Positions 1 to 12,240 of a stretch of DNA of 64,000 nt are shown in pieces. The translations under genes were made by a program, and so were the position numbers. A model generated the notes under the pieces. It was not told the DNA's origin and searched no databases. It saw only the letters and a list, made by a program, of their open reading frames with translations. Numbering within the stretch: position 1 is the stretch's first letter; each line of letters opens with the position of its first letter. The DNA lies in the NCBI RefSeq assembly GCF_910592395.1, contig NC_088309.1:3226501-3290500 (forward strand), given 5' to 3'. Source of the stretch: Lineus longissimus (taxonomy: Eukaryota; Nemertea; Pilidiophora; Heteronemertea; Lineidae).

Positions 1-1182
1 TTCAAAACTGGAATAAAAACAACACTGGATAAGTACACTGACACACTGGGTGAACCCGCCGAGACACCATTTTTTAAAACCCAATGATTGACTTAGCCCC
101 AACTTACTTTTTTATGACTGCATGGAATCTAGCACCAAGGTTGATTTCCAATTTTCTTTTAGTAGCTGAAATCATGAATGAAGAAACTGAGATGAGAAAT
201 GCTCATCACGCCCTGGACAAATATTCATGGGAGAATAACTCCTCTGAATTATGCTGAAGAAGAAATTTATAAAACTTGCAAGAGAGACATTTATAGGTTA
301 TATGATCCAAATCACAAAAACAATCAGGTGAGTAGTAGTACCGTATTCTCTGATACTTTATTCAATAAAGGCAGTAAAGTTGTTACAGTGTCACTTTCTA
401 GTAGATTAACATCACAAAACTACTCGCTGGTAACTTTTAGTTGTACAAACTGGAGAGCTGCACAGCATATGATATGAACTCCACAGACACAACCAATATC
501 AACATATCAATATCCATAACTGGGAGTAGATTAGATCAGAATAGATTCCCAAACGATATGACCACAGACACCACTAGAGTACAGGTCAAAAGTGTAATGG
601 CTTACCTATTACAACTGGTTCTTGTTTGTTGACTTTGTTCACAGACAAAATGGCACCACCACAACTTAAGTAATGTTTTACAAGGATGTTCAATCGTGAC
701 TGATTTAATGTTTCCATGACAACGGCCGTAACTGCAGAATAGTTTGCGAATATGTGGAGGGAAGTAAACAGAATGAAGAGTATCCAAGTCAGGCTGAAAC
801 AGTAAGAAACATATTGTCAACAGACATGTGGTTTTTACCCTTCAGGGGTTAATACTTCTGCCGTCGCAGAAGAGGACAAATCCATTCATAGGGGAAACCC
901 TTCCTCTCAAGCTGGTTCCATGCTAAACTTTCATACCTGTTTAGCGCATAGTACTTTGACATCGAAGCTGATAAGAGAAGTCATAGAAAACTGCCTTGAT
1001 CAAGAATGGTTCCATTGGTGTCTATAACTTTTAAATCATGCCGCCATTAGACAATTTTTACAAAAGCTTAGGACTTGGCCCCATTTCATCAAAATCAGCC
1101 ATTCATAAATGACATGTAGTGGCTACATATCAAAATAAGCCAACAACAACATCACCTCCCTCCCTCAATTGCATTAACTTAC
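1..1182. other. Left-edge stretch, mostly intron of the RUSF1-like gene
   Basis: On the minus strand this continues past the last visible RUSF1-like exon, so it is probably intron, with the remaining 3' exons beyond the window. I searched it for the next RUS1 segment (the hydrophobic stretch followed by the ANY-x-AV-type motif) and did not find it. On the plus strand, 199-327 is an open stretch ending at a good donor (CAG then GTGAGT). It reads as a short charged peptide I do not recognise, and it is too weak to call a gene. Confidence 0.4.
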
Positions 1183-3074
1183 ACTTGATTCCCTGATACT
1201 ACTGGGATAATCAGCAAGCTGCAAATCAACGCTGCTAAATTGACTAGCGTTTCTTGACTCCCATCCTTGGCCGACACATCAGCCATGTTGTTCCTTCTTG
1301 CCTGATGCTGGGTGAGCGCTGCTCTTGTTGCTCCCCCTGCTACACCTACAATTGACTGGAAGCAAAACAGGAACCACTGTAATATTTCAGGAATGAGAAA
1401 TGACCATTGAGAGACTGAAGGATAACACAAACGTGGACTGTAGGAATCTTCCACACTTCGCAGGAACACAGATCACTCGTAGTGAAACAAGGAGACTAGA
1501 CAACCCTCTGAAATCCTTTGATTACAGACTAACTAACTGATATATATTTTGATCTTATCATGCTTGAATGCCATCTAATTAATGTCCAAATGCCCCATTG
1601 TGAGGTTCTAGGTGTTCTAACTTTTTGTAGATGGGAATTTGGCTAGAATTCAGCCGACTGTTATAATTTTTCAGAATACTTTATCTGTCCCAGTTGTTTC
1701 CAACGAGATGACCAGGACTAAGGAAGTCATCTGTCCAGTTCTTATCCCATAACATGGTGTCCAGACATGCAACCGCTTTATTTAGGGTTCTAGTTATCAT
1801 CGGTTGCTCACCTTACCCACTCCTGATACACACACTATGAAAGTGAAGTAAACCTTGAAGAATGGAGCTAGAATCTCAAGGAAAATGGCAAAGTCATTCA
1901 GCAGATCTGCAAACAACCTCCATCGCTTAGCATCACAATCCAAACCAGTCCTAAATGAAAAAAGAGGTAATTATGAAAATTGTCCTGTTCTATTCATAAA
2001 CGTTATTTCATATCAAGCTGCTTCCTGATTGGCTGAATCAAGCTGGTGAAGTTGATGTTTCTCTAAATACTGTCAAATCTAATGATAAGTTTCAAAGCAT
2101 GATTGACCAGAATACATTACAACCAATGAAATGAACATACCCTTTGTACCATGCAAATGCAATTCTTCCCAGCATTCCAGTTCCATCTGCAACAGGAGTC
2201 AAGTAACATTGTATAACATAATGGAAGCGATATAACATTAGGTATTGAAAAATGTGAACATTAAGTGACCCTAGTGAGCCAGCTGACAAATATAGCTGTC
2301 CCATTGCTCAATCAACAGCCAAGTGTATTATCTTTCAATCCACAATCAGTCCCTGTCCAAATGGTAAATACTGACAAACATGTATGTTTACACCTATCAA
2401 TGGTTGTTTGGTGCGGCTTACCTTTCAATATCCAAGTAATAGTAGCAGCCATCGGAGTGGCAGTTTCGTCACCTACACCTATACCCTTGAGGACCGCTTG
2501 TGTTGCCAATGTGCCTGTGATACTGCTGGCAAAAGCCTGAAATTGTTGAACTGAATGGATCTTTTCAGCATTCGAATTATGTGATGTCACTGTCAGTATC
2601 ATTTCTTAGGGAAGTAGGCCTACAAGTTGTTAAAATCTCATTTAGAACTTTTGAGGTCATGTTCCTAGGGAGCTTTTGAAACAGCACCAGTTTCGTTTGA
2701 ACAAAAGTCTTTGGCAAACTGGCAATGATTCTAATCTTGATTTTGACATTGGTTGTTGATCATTATCATACGAACCTGGACAGTATCCCATAACTGATAA
2801 GAGAAGTAGTCATCACTGACACTCTCTGGGTAACCCTGGGGTAGGAAAACCGTCTGAAAAAGATTAAAAAGTGTACAGTAAAATTAGCAGCCGAATGTGT
2901 CTTTATTCGTGTGTCAAGCAGACGACTCTTGTCACAACCAACCTTGAAGAAATGGTTCAGTGACGTGTATTTTTCAGACCGATCTAAAATCTCCAGGCGA
3001 TCATTTGGGCGGCGTATAAATGACCTTCGAGTATCTTCAGATCCATATCGTTCATTTGCAACTATTGTATCCAT
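1183..3074 (-). CDS. RUSF1: RUS family member 1 (DUF647) protein, N-terminal half
   Basis: Six exons on the minus strand: 2943-3074 (start codon), 2776-2853, 2422-2536, 2141-2186, 1812-1950 and 1183-1355. Phases join cleanly and give 227 residues before the frame leaves the window. Recognisable RUS1/DUF647 segments in order are an ERYGSEDTRRS N-terminus, FLPQGYPESVS followed by YQLWDTVQ, AFASSITGTLATQAVL with a GIGVG turn, DGTGMLGRIAFAW, LDCDAKRWRLFADLLND, and GGATRAALTQHQARRNNMAD with VSAKDGSQETLVN. These follow the order of vertebrate RUSF1 (formerly C16orf58). The family is membrane-associated; in plants RUS proteins act in UV-B and vitamin B6-linked signalling, while the animal role is poorly defined. 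About 200 C-terminal residues should lie to the left. The 1183 donor could shift by two bases (CAA or CAAGT as exon end). Identification is firm; function is family knowledge. Confidence 0.93.
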
Positions 3075-3539
3075 CTTTACAGATTGCAAAGATAACAAAT
3101 TTAGATGATTTGTGGAGGGTTTCTGCAACATGTATGCATATACATTGTATACATTTATACACGGGGTTGTTTGCGAAAGCCCTTTTCCGTTGCAGCCGCC
3201 ATCCATCGCAGCAGCCGAAGACAAGTTCAGACACAGACCGACCACGCATTCTCCGGATTGAGTGGCCTTGCATTCTACTGGTATTCTGGGCCCTCCTGGA
3301 CACTAGTTCTTCATATTCCAGTGTTTTCATACGATAGACTGCTAGATAGAAACAGAGAAAAAATTGCTATTTTCTCTCTAGCATTCCAAAACAATGAGTA
3401 ATGGGAACACTCAAAAACCTCTTATTCTGGACATCCCAACATCATTGCCGTCATTCAAGACTTTCGCCCAACATTTCTGTCCTCCACTCAGTATTGTTCA
3501 CAATAATTGCCCATTATCAGCGAATGCATCGCAGCAAGG

Positions 3540-3720
3540 ATAATGTCACTACAGGGACAATGTCACACCAATGGCTATTTAGACAGTGTCACAGCAGGGA
3601 CAGTGTCACAACAATGACATTTTCAAAACAGGGACAGTGTCACATCCATGGTCTTTTGGACAGTGTCACAAAAGGTACATTATCAACACAGGGACATTGT
3701 CATACCCATGGCCTTTTAGT
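3540..3720. repeat. Degenerate tandem repeat rich in GGACAGTGTCAC
   Basis: The motif GGACAGTGTCAC or close variants recurs at irregular short spacing, interleaved with CCATGGNCTTTTGGA-like segments. It looks like a decayed minisatellite of roughly 55-60 bp units. Open frames across it are a by-product of the repeat. Confidence 0.6.
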
Positions 3721-3910
3721 TTGACATCTCCTATTTATTTATCCTTATATTAACCCAGTGTGAAACGTGCTGGCTCTCCATGAAGCTGGACAGGAGGTAA
3801 CCAAGCCTCAGCCCTGGATCTTTTTGGACCAAGTACATGGCAATATGATTTATTTTGAGCCGTATCAATAGATGCAGAAGAACAAAATCACAAAAGTTGG
3901 TGATTTAAGG

Positions 3911-4075
3911 AATTGAACCCGAGGCGGAGGACCTTGGTTGAGTTACCAAGACACTCGAGGGTGGAGCTAAAATACAGTCCAAACCCGAGCCGACAGGCGA
4001 GGGTTTGGACGAAATTTTAGCTCCACCCGAGAGTGTCTTGGTAACTCAACCAAGGTCCTCCGCCTCGGGTTCAAT
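3911..4075. repeat. Long near-perfect palindrome (foldback element)
   Basis: The left arm (3911 to about 3990) and right arm (about 3996-4075) are reverse complements over about 80 bp with few mismatches and a loop of only a few bases. The outer ends are AATTGAACCCGAGGCGG and its complement CCGCCTCGGGTTCAATT. The structure fits a foldback or MITE-like element. No target-site duplication is obvious, and nothing in it resembles a transposase. Confidence 0.8.
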
Positions 4076-4559
4076 TTCTATTCTAAAATACCTCAAACTT
4101 AAAAAGATAGGCCACGAAATAACTTGAATATGTGCGAATTTGGCAAATTCCATCCATCGCCTGCCCGGAGCGCCGGTAGCGCCGTTGTTTACATTATGTT
4201 ACGGCAGCCCGTATAGGAAGTCCGGATCGGCTCGCTCAAGTGACGCTAAAATCCGCGCAAATGGGCTATTTGGAGCGTTTTTCTCAGCAAATATGTGTAG
4301 TGCTCATTAAAAAACTTAGGGTGGTTGATGCTTCCTTGGCTGATTTGTGTTTGAAGCAGTGTTTTGAGAGCCTCAAACTTCTGAAGTGAGCTGTGTGCAT
4401 GGTTCCACATTTTAGTGCAACCCGAGGGAACTTTGGTAGAGCATCTTGGTTGCGTGTCCAAAACACTCCACTCTCAGAACGAGGCTTATGCATTTTCCAT
4501 TTAAAAGTTGGCTTTACGGTACCAAGGTATTTTAGAATACAGTATTATCCATCTATAAC

Positions 4560-4565
4560 TTTATT
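4560..4565 (-). other. Candidate polyadenylation signal for MRPL16
   Basis: An AATAAA on the minus strand (TTTATT on plus) about 240 bases past the MRPL16 stop codon. Its position suits a normal 3' UTR, but it is a six-base match in AT-rich DNA. Confidence 0.35.
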
Positions 4566-4801
4566 TAAAACAAGTCATATTCTTTATGCTGATCATCATA
4601 CATTATTCTTCTCTTAGTTCAACCGCTTGCTACAGGTCAAAATCACCTTGGCGATTTAATTTTTTTAGCTCAGCCGAGGTCCTTTTGTAATTTGACAGTT
4701 AATAAGTGGAGATCGGCAGTCTAGTTATAAGAAAGGTACCACAAGAATCTGCATGATGCTCAGGATATGAATCAAGTCCAAGTAAAGTAGGAACGTAGAT
4801 G

Positions 4802-6503
4802 CTATCGATATTTCCCAAACCATTTATAATCGTACGGACCACACCACCGCTTGATGTCACAAAAGTTATTATCTAGGAGATATTTAAAGGTCAATGGATT
4901 AACGTTCCTCTTCACTAGTTCTACCTCCATTTCTTCTTCCTTATCAAGAATCTCCTGGCTGACAGAGCGTGCAGGGAATGGCAGTTTGTTTGCGAGATCA
5001 GTAAGAAACTTTTCGACTTCCTGGAATTCACAATGCCCTGCTATCTCCAAGATGATGCGGTTTGCCTTTACTGGCGTAACGTAGTGATCTATGTTGCCTT
5101 TCCCACCTCCCATTCGATGACCTTGACCTTTGCGTGTGACAGCTTTCCACGGAGCATCGATTCTCCAAAGTGCAAACATGCGAGATTCATCCATCCTTTT
5201 GTTTATTCGTAAGCGCATCATTTCAAGGTGGCCATGTTTCATCGCACCGCCAGTTAACGCCTGGAAGAATCGAAAGAGCAATGTGGGATTGCGATTACCG
5301 GTAAGAGATGTCCTGGTGTTTTTCATATCGGTTTAGCTTTTAACTGGTTCATCTGGGACATGGTTCGTACCGTAGAGTACAACTGAATTAATTCAGTCCT
5401 ACTTGACATGGATTGACTGACACTACAGAGTTAAATACTACTGTACGGCTTGATAGGACAGCAATTTGATAAACATTGTAAGTATGTCACATGTGTCCGA
5501 GTTAGCAGCTGTTATACTGATATTCTTAAGCTTGATTTGTCTTTCAGGGATCAAGGGGTACATTTTCTTTTGCAGCTTTTGATTTGAAACTTACCTGAAT
5601 ACCATACTGTTTATGAATGAGTTTATTATGAATTAGCTCCGGACCTCTCATGTCAATCAGTCTCTTCGGCATCTTTAGAGGACCTTTCGAAGGGTTTATA
5701 GGGTGAGGCACTTTCTCTAAGATCCTGAGTCGTCTTTTATCAGATGTTGGAAATTCTACATCTGAAAGAACAAGTCTGAATAATGAGTGTATAAACAACA
5801 ACAGCTGTTAACACCTCTTTCTTTGGTTGATATCCAAACACAGACGTCCACAGAGTCGAAACACTTTTAAATCACCTCCAAGGATCTACTCAGAGGTTTT
5901 CATCATGTAAGTAAAAAGACCAATCAATATCTCACCATCAAACTTTGGAGGAGGTTTGAAGTTACGGATCATGGACTTCAATGAAGCTGCTGGTACTATC
6001 CATGAACGAGATGCTGAAAAGAAAACATTTGTATAAAGGCTGTATTTTCATGTTGTTACTCCTTAAACTACCAACCCAAATGTCTCCATGCTGTTTAATT
6101 TCACCTGTCCTCTTCCTGGGCCCCGGAACACCCTCCCCAGCTATTCACCAAACCAGCAGGCAGCACTCATCTTTCATGATGATTTTCCAGTGCCAGGTCA
6201 TGGGTTCACAGCTTACTTCGTCATGGTTTAAGTACTGGTCCAGACGTGCCGTGAAGACCTATTGTTCAATGCATCACGGTGGGATGTGATGGTCGGCCTG
6301 CGTACAACATCCGGAAATTGATTTTTTGTCCAGAATTAGATATACCATTCAATTATGGACAAAAACTGGCACAGATGCCCGTTTCGAATAAACTCACCAG
6401 GATTCAACAATGCACTTTCAACTTGAGAGATCATTTGTAATCTTCCCAGAGCATGAAGTTGTGATCTAATCGGCGAAAACATAGTTGAAAGAGATATTTT
6501 CAT
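4802..6503 (-). CDS. MRPL16: Mitochondrial large ribosomal subunit protein uL16m
   Basis: Four exons on the minus strand: 6398-6503 (start), 5936-6013, 5595-5761 and 4802-5260 (stop at 4802-4804). The junctions join in phase (1, 1, 0) to give 269 residues, against about 250 in human. Exon 1 encodes an Arg/Ser/Leu-rich N-terminus with no acidic residue in the first 25 or so, as expected for a mitochondrial targeting sequence. The L16 core lies in the last exon: HGHLEMMRLRINKRMD, then MFALWRIDAPWKAVTRK, then GHRMGGGKGNIDHYVTPVK, the family signature that contacts 23S-like rRNA near the peptidyl-transferase centre and A-site tRNA. The protein ends in WFGKYR, shorter at the C-terminus than the human one. 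The preceding exons carry a KLRFIER-like segment (RRLRILEKV) and DMRGPE, matching the mitochondrial branch rather than cytosolic or bacterial L16. Confidence 0.96.
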
Positions 6504-7354
6504 TGCCCCTTGGCCTATATTCCTGTTGTTTTATAATTTGCAATTTTACCTGTGTTTTGACCAATTCCATAAAGGCCGCCTGACCTCTCTCGTTCGCTGA
6601 AGACAAAACAGAAGACAATCCTCAAGTCAGGACCATTTTCTCCTTCTCTTCTTCTAATACTCAGCAGACCACAAAAGAGCTGTATGATTCCTGAGGGTGG
6701 GGGAGTGCTGGACCCTCTAGTAATCTACCTTATGTCTCCAGTTAGACTCCCGGGGCAGTCCATTGCGTCATCCCAATTGGATCTCCTTAGGGTGAGGGAC
6801 GAGGCCGTTCCACTGCGTCCGGAGTGTAGCCTCTAGTAAGCAAGGAAGCAGACAGTGATGGCATATCTAAAAAGGTTCTGTCTAGTTCTTGACAAGGATT
6901 TCCTGATGCTGTCAAAAAACCTTTTGTTGCACATTGAGGCGAGGCCCATTGCCTGTTGCCTACTGGTAAATCCACCAGGTCTTAGTATAGGCAACTGATG
7001 TGTCCTTGGCCACAGACGGTTATATATTGACCCAGAAGACAATTGAGTAGTCAATAAATATGATCAATTTATTTAAGCTGAGTAAATAAGAATAAAATCC
7101 CAAATAACAAACATGAATAAATATACAATTATCATATCCTGTCGTAACCTAGTAAAATAAGAACAAACATACCATGGCCCCCCTCCTCTACAATTTGAAC
7201 TTTGTAGATGGGTTGTGAACCACATATTGAAAATGTGGCTCCCCTCCCCTCACCCCCAACAGAGCCTCCTTTCACCAGAGTGGCTCACAAAATAATGTTC
7301 AAACATTTTTACAGTACAAGTATATGACCCCACGAGGTATAAAATAGCATTTCA
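6504..7354. other. Intergenic DNA between MRPL16 5' end and zinc-finger gene 3' end
   Basis: The left part should hold the MRPL16 promoter. The right part (about 7050-7354) is the presumed 3' UTR of the zinc-finger gene. I see no supported exon, RNA gene or repeat; the 6790-7050 open stretches have no coding features I recognise. Confidence 0.5.
7068..7073 (-). other. Candidate polyadenylation signal for the zinc-finger gene
   Basis: AATAAA on the minus strand (TTTATT on plus), about 285 bases after the stop codon at 7355-7357, in AT-rich DNA. Confidence 0.4.
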
Positions 7355-10269
7355 TCAGATGCCAGCAGGATGGCAGCCTTGCAAAGGTGTCATAACATGA
7401 TGGATTGTGTATGTAGAATAGCCTTCTCCAGCTGTCTGTTGCTGGTGGAAGTCATGCACATTCAAAACAGGAAGAGTCAAACTATCCTGGTATCTAGGAG
7501 GAAGATTATTCAAATTATGGAACTCTTGGGAGAGCAAGATCTGCTGTTGTTGCTGTGAAATTGGGACAGGTGTCGGCAAATTTGGAGCGCTTGGACCTAG
7601 GATGTGCACGTCAGGCATGAGCACCTGAGCCTGGTTTTGAAATGCAATCTCGGGTGCACTAGACATAATGATATTACTTACAGCATAATTATGTTCAGCC
7701 GACATATCTTTTTCAGGTGAAGAGCATTCAGCTAGAATCTCTGCCGCAGCAACTAAGTTATCAAGGTTTACCGAAACATCACTTTTTGTTGGAATTCCTA
7801 CAGGTTGATCATTATTGACATTTACAGAAGCTGAAGATGCACTCAAATTATTCTGCATGTTATCTTTATCTTTAGATTTGTGATGTTTCTTCATATGACT
7901 GTTCAGACTCTGGCTTCGCATTGTGACATATTCACAAATATGACAACGATATTCCTTATTTGGGTTAGAATGAATAGCTTTGATGTGTGCATCCAAATGT
8001 GATTTCTGAGTAAACCTCTTGTTACAAGTGTCACATTTATGGCGTTTAACTTGAGTGTGAATAAGGCAATGCTTCTGAAAATTTGCCCGATAACTCGTAC
8101 GATAGCTGCAGTGAGGGCAAACATGAGGTAGCACATTCCCATGTTTGTTCAAATGTTCCGCAAGATACTCAAGAGAGCAATATTCTTCACCACAAACTTC
8201 ACAAACCCACTTCGGGCCATGACACCTTTTCACATGGCTACCTAAATTTATCATACTATGAGTTACATAATCACACTGCTCACAATTAAACTTCTTTTCA
8301 ACGCTATGTGTAGTCATGTGGTCTTTGAGATTCTTTTTCCAGTTCGTTTCAAAGTTACAAACATCACATTTAAAACATTTCTCCTCTGTGTGCCGAACCT
8401 TGTGTTTATTTATGTCACTTGGGTAATCTGATTGATATTTACACACATCACATTTGTATTTTTTAGGTGCCCTAATTGCTTGATGAGTTTTGGCATGACG
8501 TTTTAAATTATCCGCTGACTTGAATTGTTTTTTACACTCTTCACAAATATGTATTGTCCCTGACTTGTGAACGTTCATATGGGCCTCCAGGTGGTGTTTG
8601 AGTTTGAAGTTGGCAGCACATATACTACAGCAAAACGGGCGATTCTCTGCAACAAAAGAGATATTCGAAATTCATAAATTCTATCATTGACACTAAGATA
8701 ACCTAAGTCATCCAACTTCAGAGGTTGTTTTAATTTAACACTGGCAAAGTATCTTGACATTTACGGGGAATGCTAGCTGTTCACAATTGTACTTGTGCTG
8801 AATGCTGTTGGTGTTAGTTATTTCTACCCCGACTTGAAATTGTCAAACCCTCAAGCATAAGCATGCAAGAAAATACAACTACCCAGCATAACTGCAGAGG
8901 ACTGCAGAATTCGTCAGGCATGAGTGAATGTATTTATGGATGAGTGAATGAATGAAGAACGAAAGGAAGAAGAAATCCACTCAGGAAAACCCAGGAAGCA
9001 TTCTGAAATGTTCATGTTTTTGAGAAGTTAACTTACTAATATGCAATGGCTCCTTTTGGTTAAATATGTCTGCTTTAGGATTGCCAATACTTTCTACAGC
9101 TTGTTCAGTTTCTTTTTCGATCTCTTGCTTGCATAATTTTTTCTTTCTCATCTTCTTGCTTGTATTTTTCCCTGAAAGAAAAAGAACTTGAGTTTCACCA
9201 TTACATTGATAAATTCATGTTTTCCAGTTGTTATTCCACCATCTTAAGCCAGACTGATCATAGCATTATCTGAACAACACCACTGATTACTGAAGGACTC
9301 GATTGAAAGTGTTGTTAGTACAGGTGCCCACATAATTTCAGTCTGGCCTTTTCATTCTTCTAATGACATTGCTACACATCTTGTTGTATGAAGTCCACAT
9401 CAGGGCACACACACCATCTGATCTTGGGCCGAGTTTTATCAAAAGCCTGGTCACTCAAAAAAATGAAATGTTCTCACCATTGCTCATATTTTTTCTTTTA
9501 GGTTTTCTTCTCTTCTTAGTTTTTCCATCACTTTCCACCTCAGATTTTGGCAGGATATCTTTTGCTTCTTCACTTAAATGTATCACAGAATCATCTTGAG
9601 AATCCTCAGCGGATATAGGGCTGGTGCTGATTGAGCCAAAACTCTGGCTTTCCAGCTTGCAAATAGGAACTTTTGTTGTATCTGCACTATTGTCTTGTTC
9701 TTGACTGAGAGAGTTGGAATTTTCTAGTCCAGTATTTTCAGTCCTTGTTCCTAATCTAGTAGATCTCTGTGACCTTCTCAGAGTTGATGAAGGGAATGTC
9801 TGAACCGGTGTCTTAATCTCAAACGTTTTTTCTGTTTGACACTGATCATCACTGGCACTGTTGCTTTCAGGTTCATCTGGTGCTATAATTGAGTAAGTCC
9901 TAGAAAAAAAAAATTATGACAAAAGACAGGTAACATTAAAAGGAAAAGTTTAGTTGGTGTCACCACTGCTGGTATTTGTGTCTTTTGACGTAATGTCTCA
10001 AGAATACTGCTAAATATTCTCTAACTCTCTCTGTAGATACATATGACGTGTACTAAGTTAGTAATCATTTTACAATGTTGACTAGAGCACACAATTTTGA
10101 ACATGCTTTCTCTTCCTAACTATTCATCAGAAATCTTGTCATACCTATAAAGACTAAACAATGCCTTGATCAGGTCCTCGAGGCCCAAATTAGTTTCAGT
10201 CATCATTGTCTCCAGGATAGTGTATGCCTTCTTTGAGATTTGACAACAGGATTCCTCTTCAGCATCCAT
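7355..10269 (-). CDS. C2H2 zinc-finger protein, nine fingers
   Basis: Four minus-strand exons: 10145-10269 (start), 9478-9899, 9037-9171 and 7355-8646 (stop at 7355-7357). The phases fit (2, 1, 1) and give 657 residues. Exon 1 is a short helix-prone segment with no zinc ligands. Exons 2-3 are low-complexity, Ser/Glu/Gln-rich and end in Lys/Arg-rich runs (KTKKRRKPKRKN, KKMRKKKL) that look like nuclear localisation signals. The large last exon carries nine consecutive C2H2 fingers, starting with PFCCSICAANFKLKHHLEAH and ending near YRCHICEYVTMRSQSLNSH. Several have the C-x2-C-x12-H-x3-H spacing, and some have longer H-x4-H ends. The C-terminal 150 residues are finger-free with a poly-Gln patch and hydrophobic and proline residues, a possible regulatory region. 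No KRAB, BTB, SET or ZAD domain is visible. A DNA-binding regulator is the natural inference; I cannot assign an orthologue. Confidence 0.93.
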
Positions 10270-10721
10270 GATTACACGATGGTTTAAGGGTTGTCAGATA
10301 GATAAGAAAATTGTAATTACCTGGAAAAAAAGTTACAATTTAGACATTCTACGCACAACAACATATAGGCTACATATCCGATGTAAAGCAAAAGTATGGA
10401 ATGGTTGCCTGCCAAGCAACTCGCAGAGTAATGACATCAGATCGACCATGAATTCGTATAAAAATGAATACTGTTACTCAAATACACCAGACGTACATAG
10501 CCTTACATCAGCATGACGCCGTTGACTGAAATTATATATCAAAAAGGAAGGAAATGCGTTTATTTGGATACAAATTTATTTTCTTCTAAATTGTAAAATT
10601 TCGTAATCCGCTAAATCATAGTACCAATCGTTGCTTTCGTCGTTATCCGCAACAACCGTGTCGCCAGCTGAAGACACTTGGCCAATGTGAACCGAAACGG
10701 AATCATCCGGACCGTATTTAG

Positions 10722-10760
10722 TGGGGGGGGGGGGCGGGAGAGGGGGGGGGGGGGGGGGGG
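10722..10760. repeat. Interrupted poly-G tract
   Basis: Two long runs of G, separated by CGGGAGA. On the minus strand this is a C tract about 450 bases upstream of the zinc-finger start codon. It could fold as a G-quadruplex, and its length is also prone to sequencing error. Confidence 0.85.
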
Positions 10761-11359
10761 TAAGGGGTCGACTGCCTACCCATGATTTTCAAAACAAACA
10801 TGTTTTTCATTTATATTTTTACATTTTGGGAACGAATAGGTCAGTGTTATGCCCCTCCAAACCCGAAAACCTACTGTCCCCAAGGACGTGACGGTCCTGT
10901 CCACATATATAGCTCATAAAGCAAAGCACAGGCGTATCAAGTTCTCTCCCTCAACACGTTAAAGATTATGTTACGTTACCCGAACCAATCATATTTCATA
11001 TTTCAAAGGGTAAATTGGGTACCAGGGAAGTCATTATAAATTCGTGTCAGGGAAGTCATTATAAATAACAACTACCTTGTTCGTAGTGATTTATAGACGG
11101 CCTACATTTGTTATTTTTGGACACATCACATAAAAACTTTATTGTGTTCAATTACACGATGGATTTTAAAACGAATCTTTTATCAAGTCCTACCGAAGAA
11201 AAATGTATTGTCATAAAAAACTTTCACCTTTTCTCCAAACTATGTCGGTTTTATGCACCTTAGACACCTCAAAGGATACAAAGATGGGGGTGCATGGTAT
11301 CAAAGTATAATAGCTAATCACCTCAGCTGTATATAGATGTGCCCCATTACCACTATCCT

Positions 11360-11420
11360 GAGGAAATCAGGGGTTAAAATTCGCTTAGGGCCGGAGCGAA
11401 CTTTAACCCCTGATTTCCTT
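11360..11420. repeat. Short palindrome with 9-base loop
   Basis: The arms 11360-11385 and 11395-11420 are reverse complements (AGGAAATCAGGGGTTAAA and its complement TTTAACCCCTGATTTCCT), with one or two mismatches. The sequence is unrelated to the palindrome at 3911-4075, though the design is similar. Confidence 0.75.
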
Positions 11421-12081
11421 AAGATGCATCACCACCAAAGTCGCATTTGGGACATATGTAGTTATCCAAATGTATATACTGGTATCACCATTGCCTATAG
11501 GCCCGCCAATGCCAACGATATAATACGCGAATAAAATATGCCAATAGTACTTGTATCGATATCACCAAGCACTAGTTTATGCTTGATATCGCTTAGCGAA
11601 TTGGGCCTATTGTTCTTATTGGTCAAAACCTCTTTTTGGTGACCCACTTCCCTCTCAGTTATTTTATCAAGGATTGTTTTTTAGTATGGGACATTGACTT
11701 ATATATAAGCCCCTGGTATAGACCTGCCATTGCATGACATATAGTGACACTGCGAGTCTAATATACTTATGTCTTTCGTGATTCTTTTATCTCTGTAACC
11801 TAAGTTAACCCGACACAGGCTTCCAAAAACTGAGCGGCGCTGGACTTTTCCTACTGGGTTCGTTACCTGGTTTCTAAGGTAAGGTATTTTCCTGAAGCTA
11901 GGGGGAACCCGGTCTCGGGGCACGCAGAGATAAAATATCTGCGAGATTATATTCACTAATTGAAAACCAAACGTGTTGTTTTGCCGATGGCTTTGGGTCG
12001 GATGTTCTGGTTCGAAAGCGTAACTTGGTGTGAGAATCTTGAAACAAATGTCTGAGTAACAACATTCAGTATCCCCGGGAA

Positions 12082-12240
12082 ATGTCGTCCTCAATCGCAT
12101 TGTGAATGGTTTTCGTCCTCACTGGTTGTTGGATGAATCAGTGACAAGGATTTCGTCCTCGCTGATTGTTGGATGTCGCATTATAAAAGGCTTTCGTCCT
12201 CAATGATGACACAGTACCTCGCTGATTGTTGGATGCCACT
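12082..12240. repeat. Degenerate tandem repeat with TTTCGTCCTC and GATTGTTGGATG
   Basis: CGTCCTC recurs four times and (C/G)TGATTGTTGGATG-like text three times at spacings of about 30-60 bases. It is a small decayed minisatellite upstream of the SLC13 gene. Confidence 0.6.

Larger units (their letters stand above)
3075..4801. other. Intergenic DNA between RUSF1-like 5' end and MRPL16 3' end
   Basis: It should contain the RUSF1-like promoter (next to 3074) and the MRPL16 3' UTR (next to 4801). It also holds a dispersed-repeat fragment (about 3340-3425), a short CAGTGTCAC-rich repeat (3540-3720) and a long palindrome (3911-4075). I see no coding exon with supporting splice sites. Confidence 0.6.

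Noticed and set aside
602-820. 72-codon minus-strand open frame as the next RUSF1-like exon
   Set aside because: It has no RUS1 motif, and I could not find matching splice phase (2) with the preceding exon.
2766-3245. 159-codon minus-strand open frame as a single-exon gene
   Set aside because: It runs through an intron. The real RUSF1-like exons 2943-3074 and 2776-2853 lie within it, with proper splice sites and family match.
3905-4080. tRNA gene or tRNA-derived SINE, from a GGGTTCAAT B-box-like string
   Set aside because: The string occurs at the end of a palindrome, and no A box or cloverleaf can be drawn.
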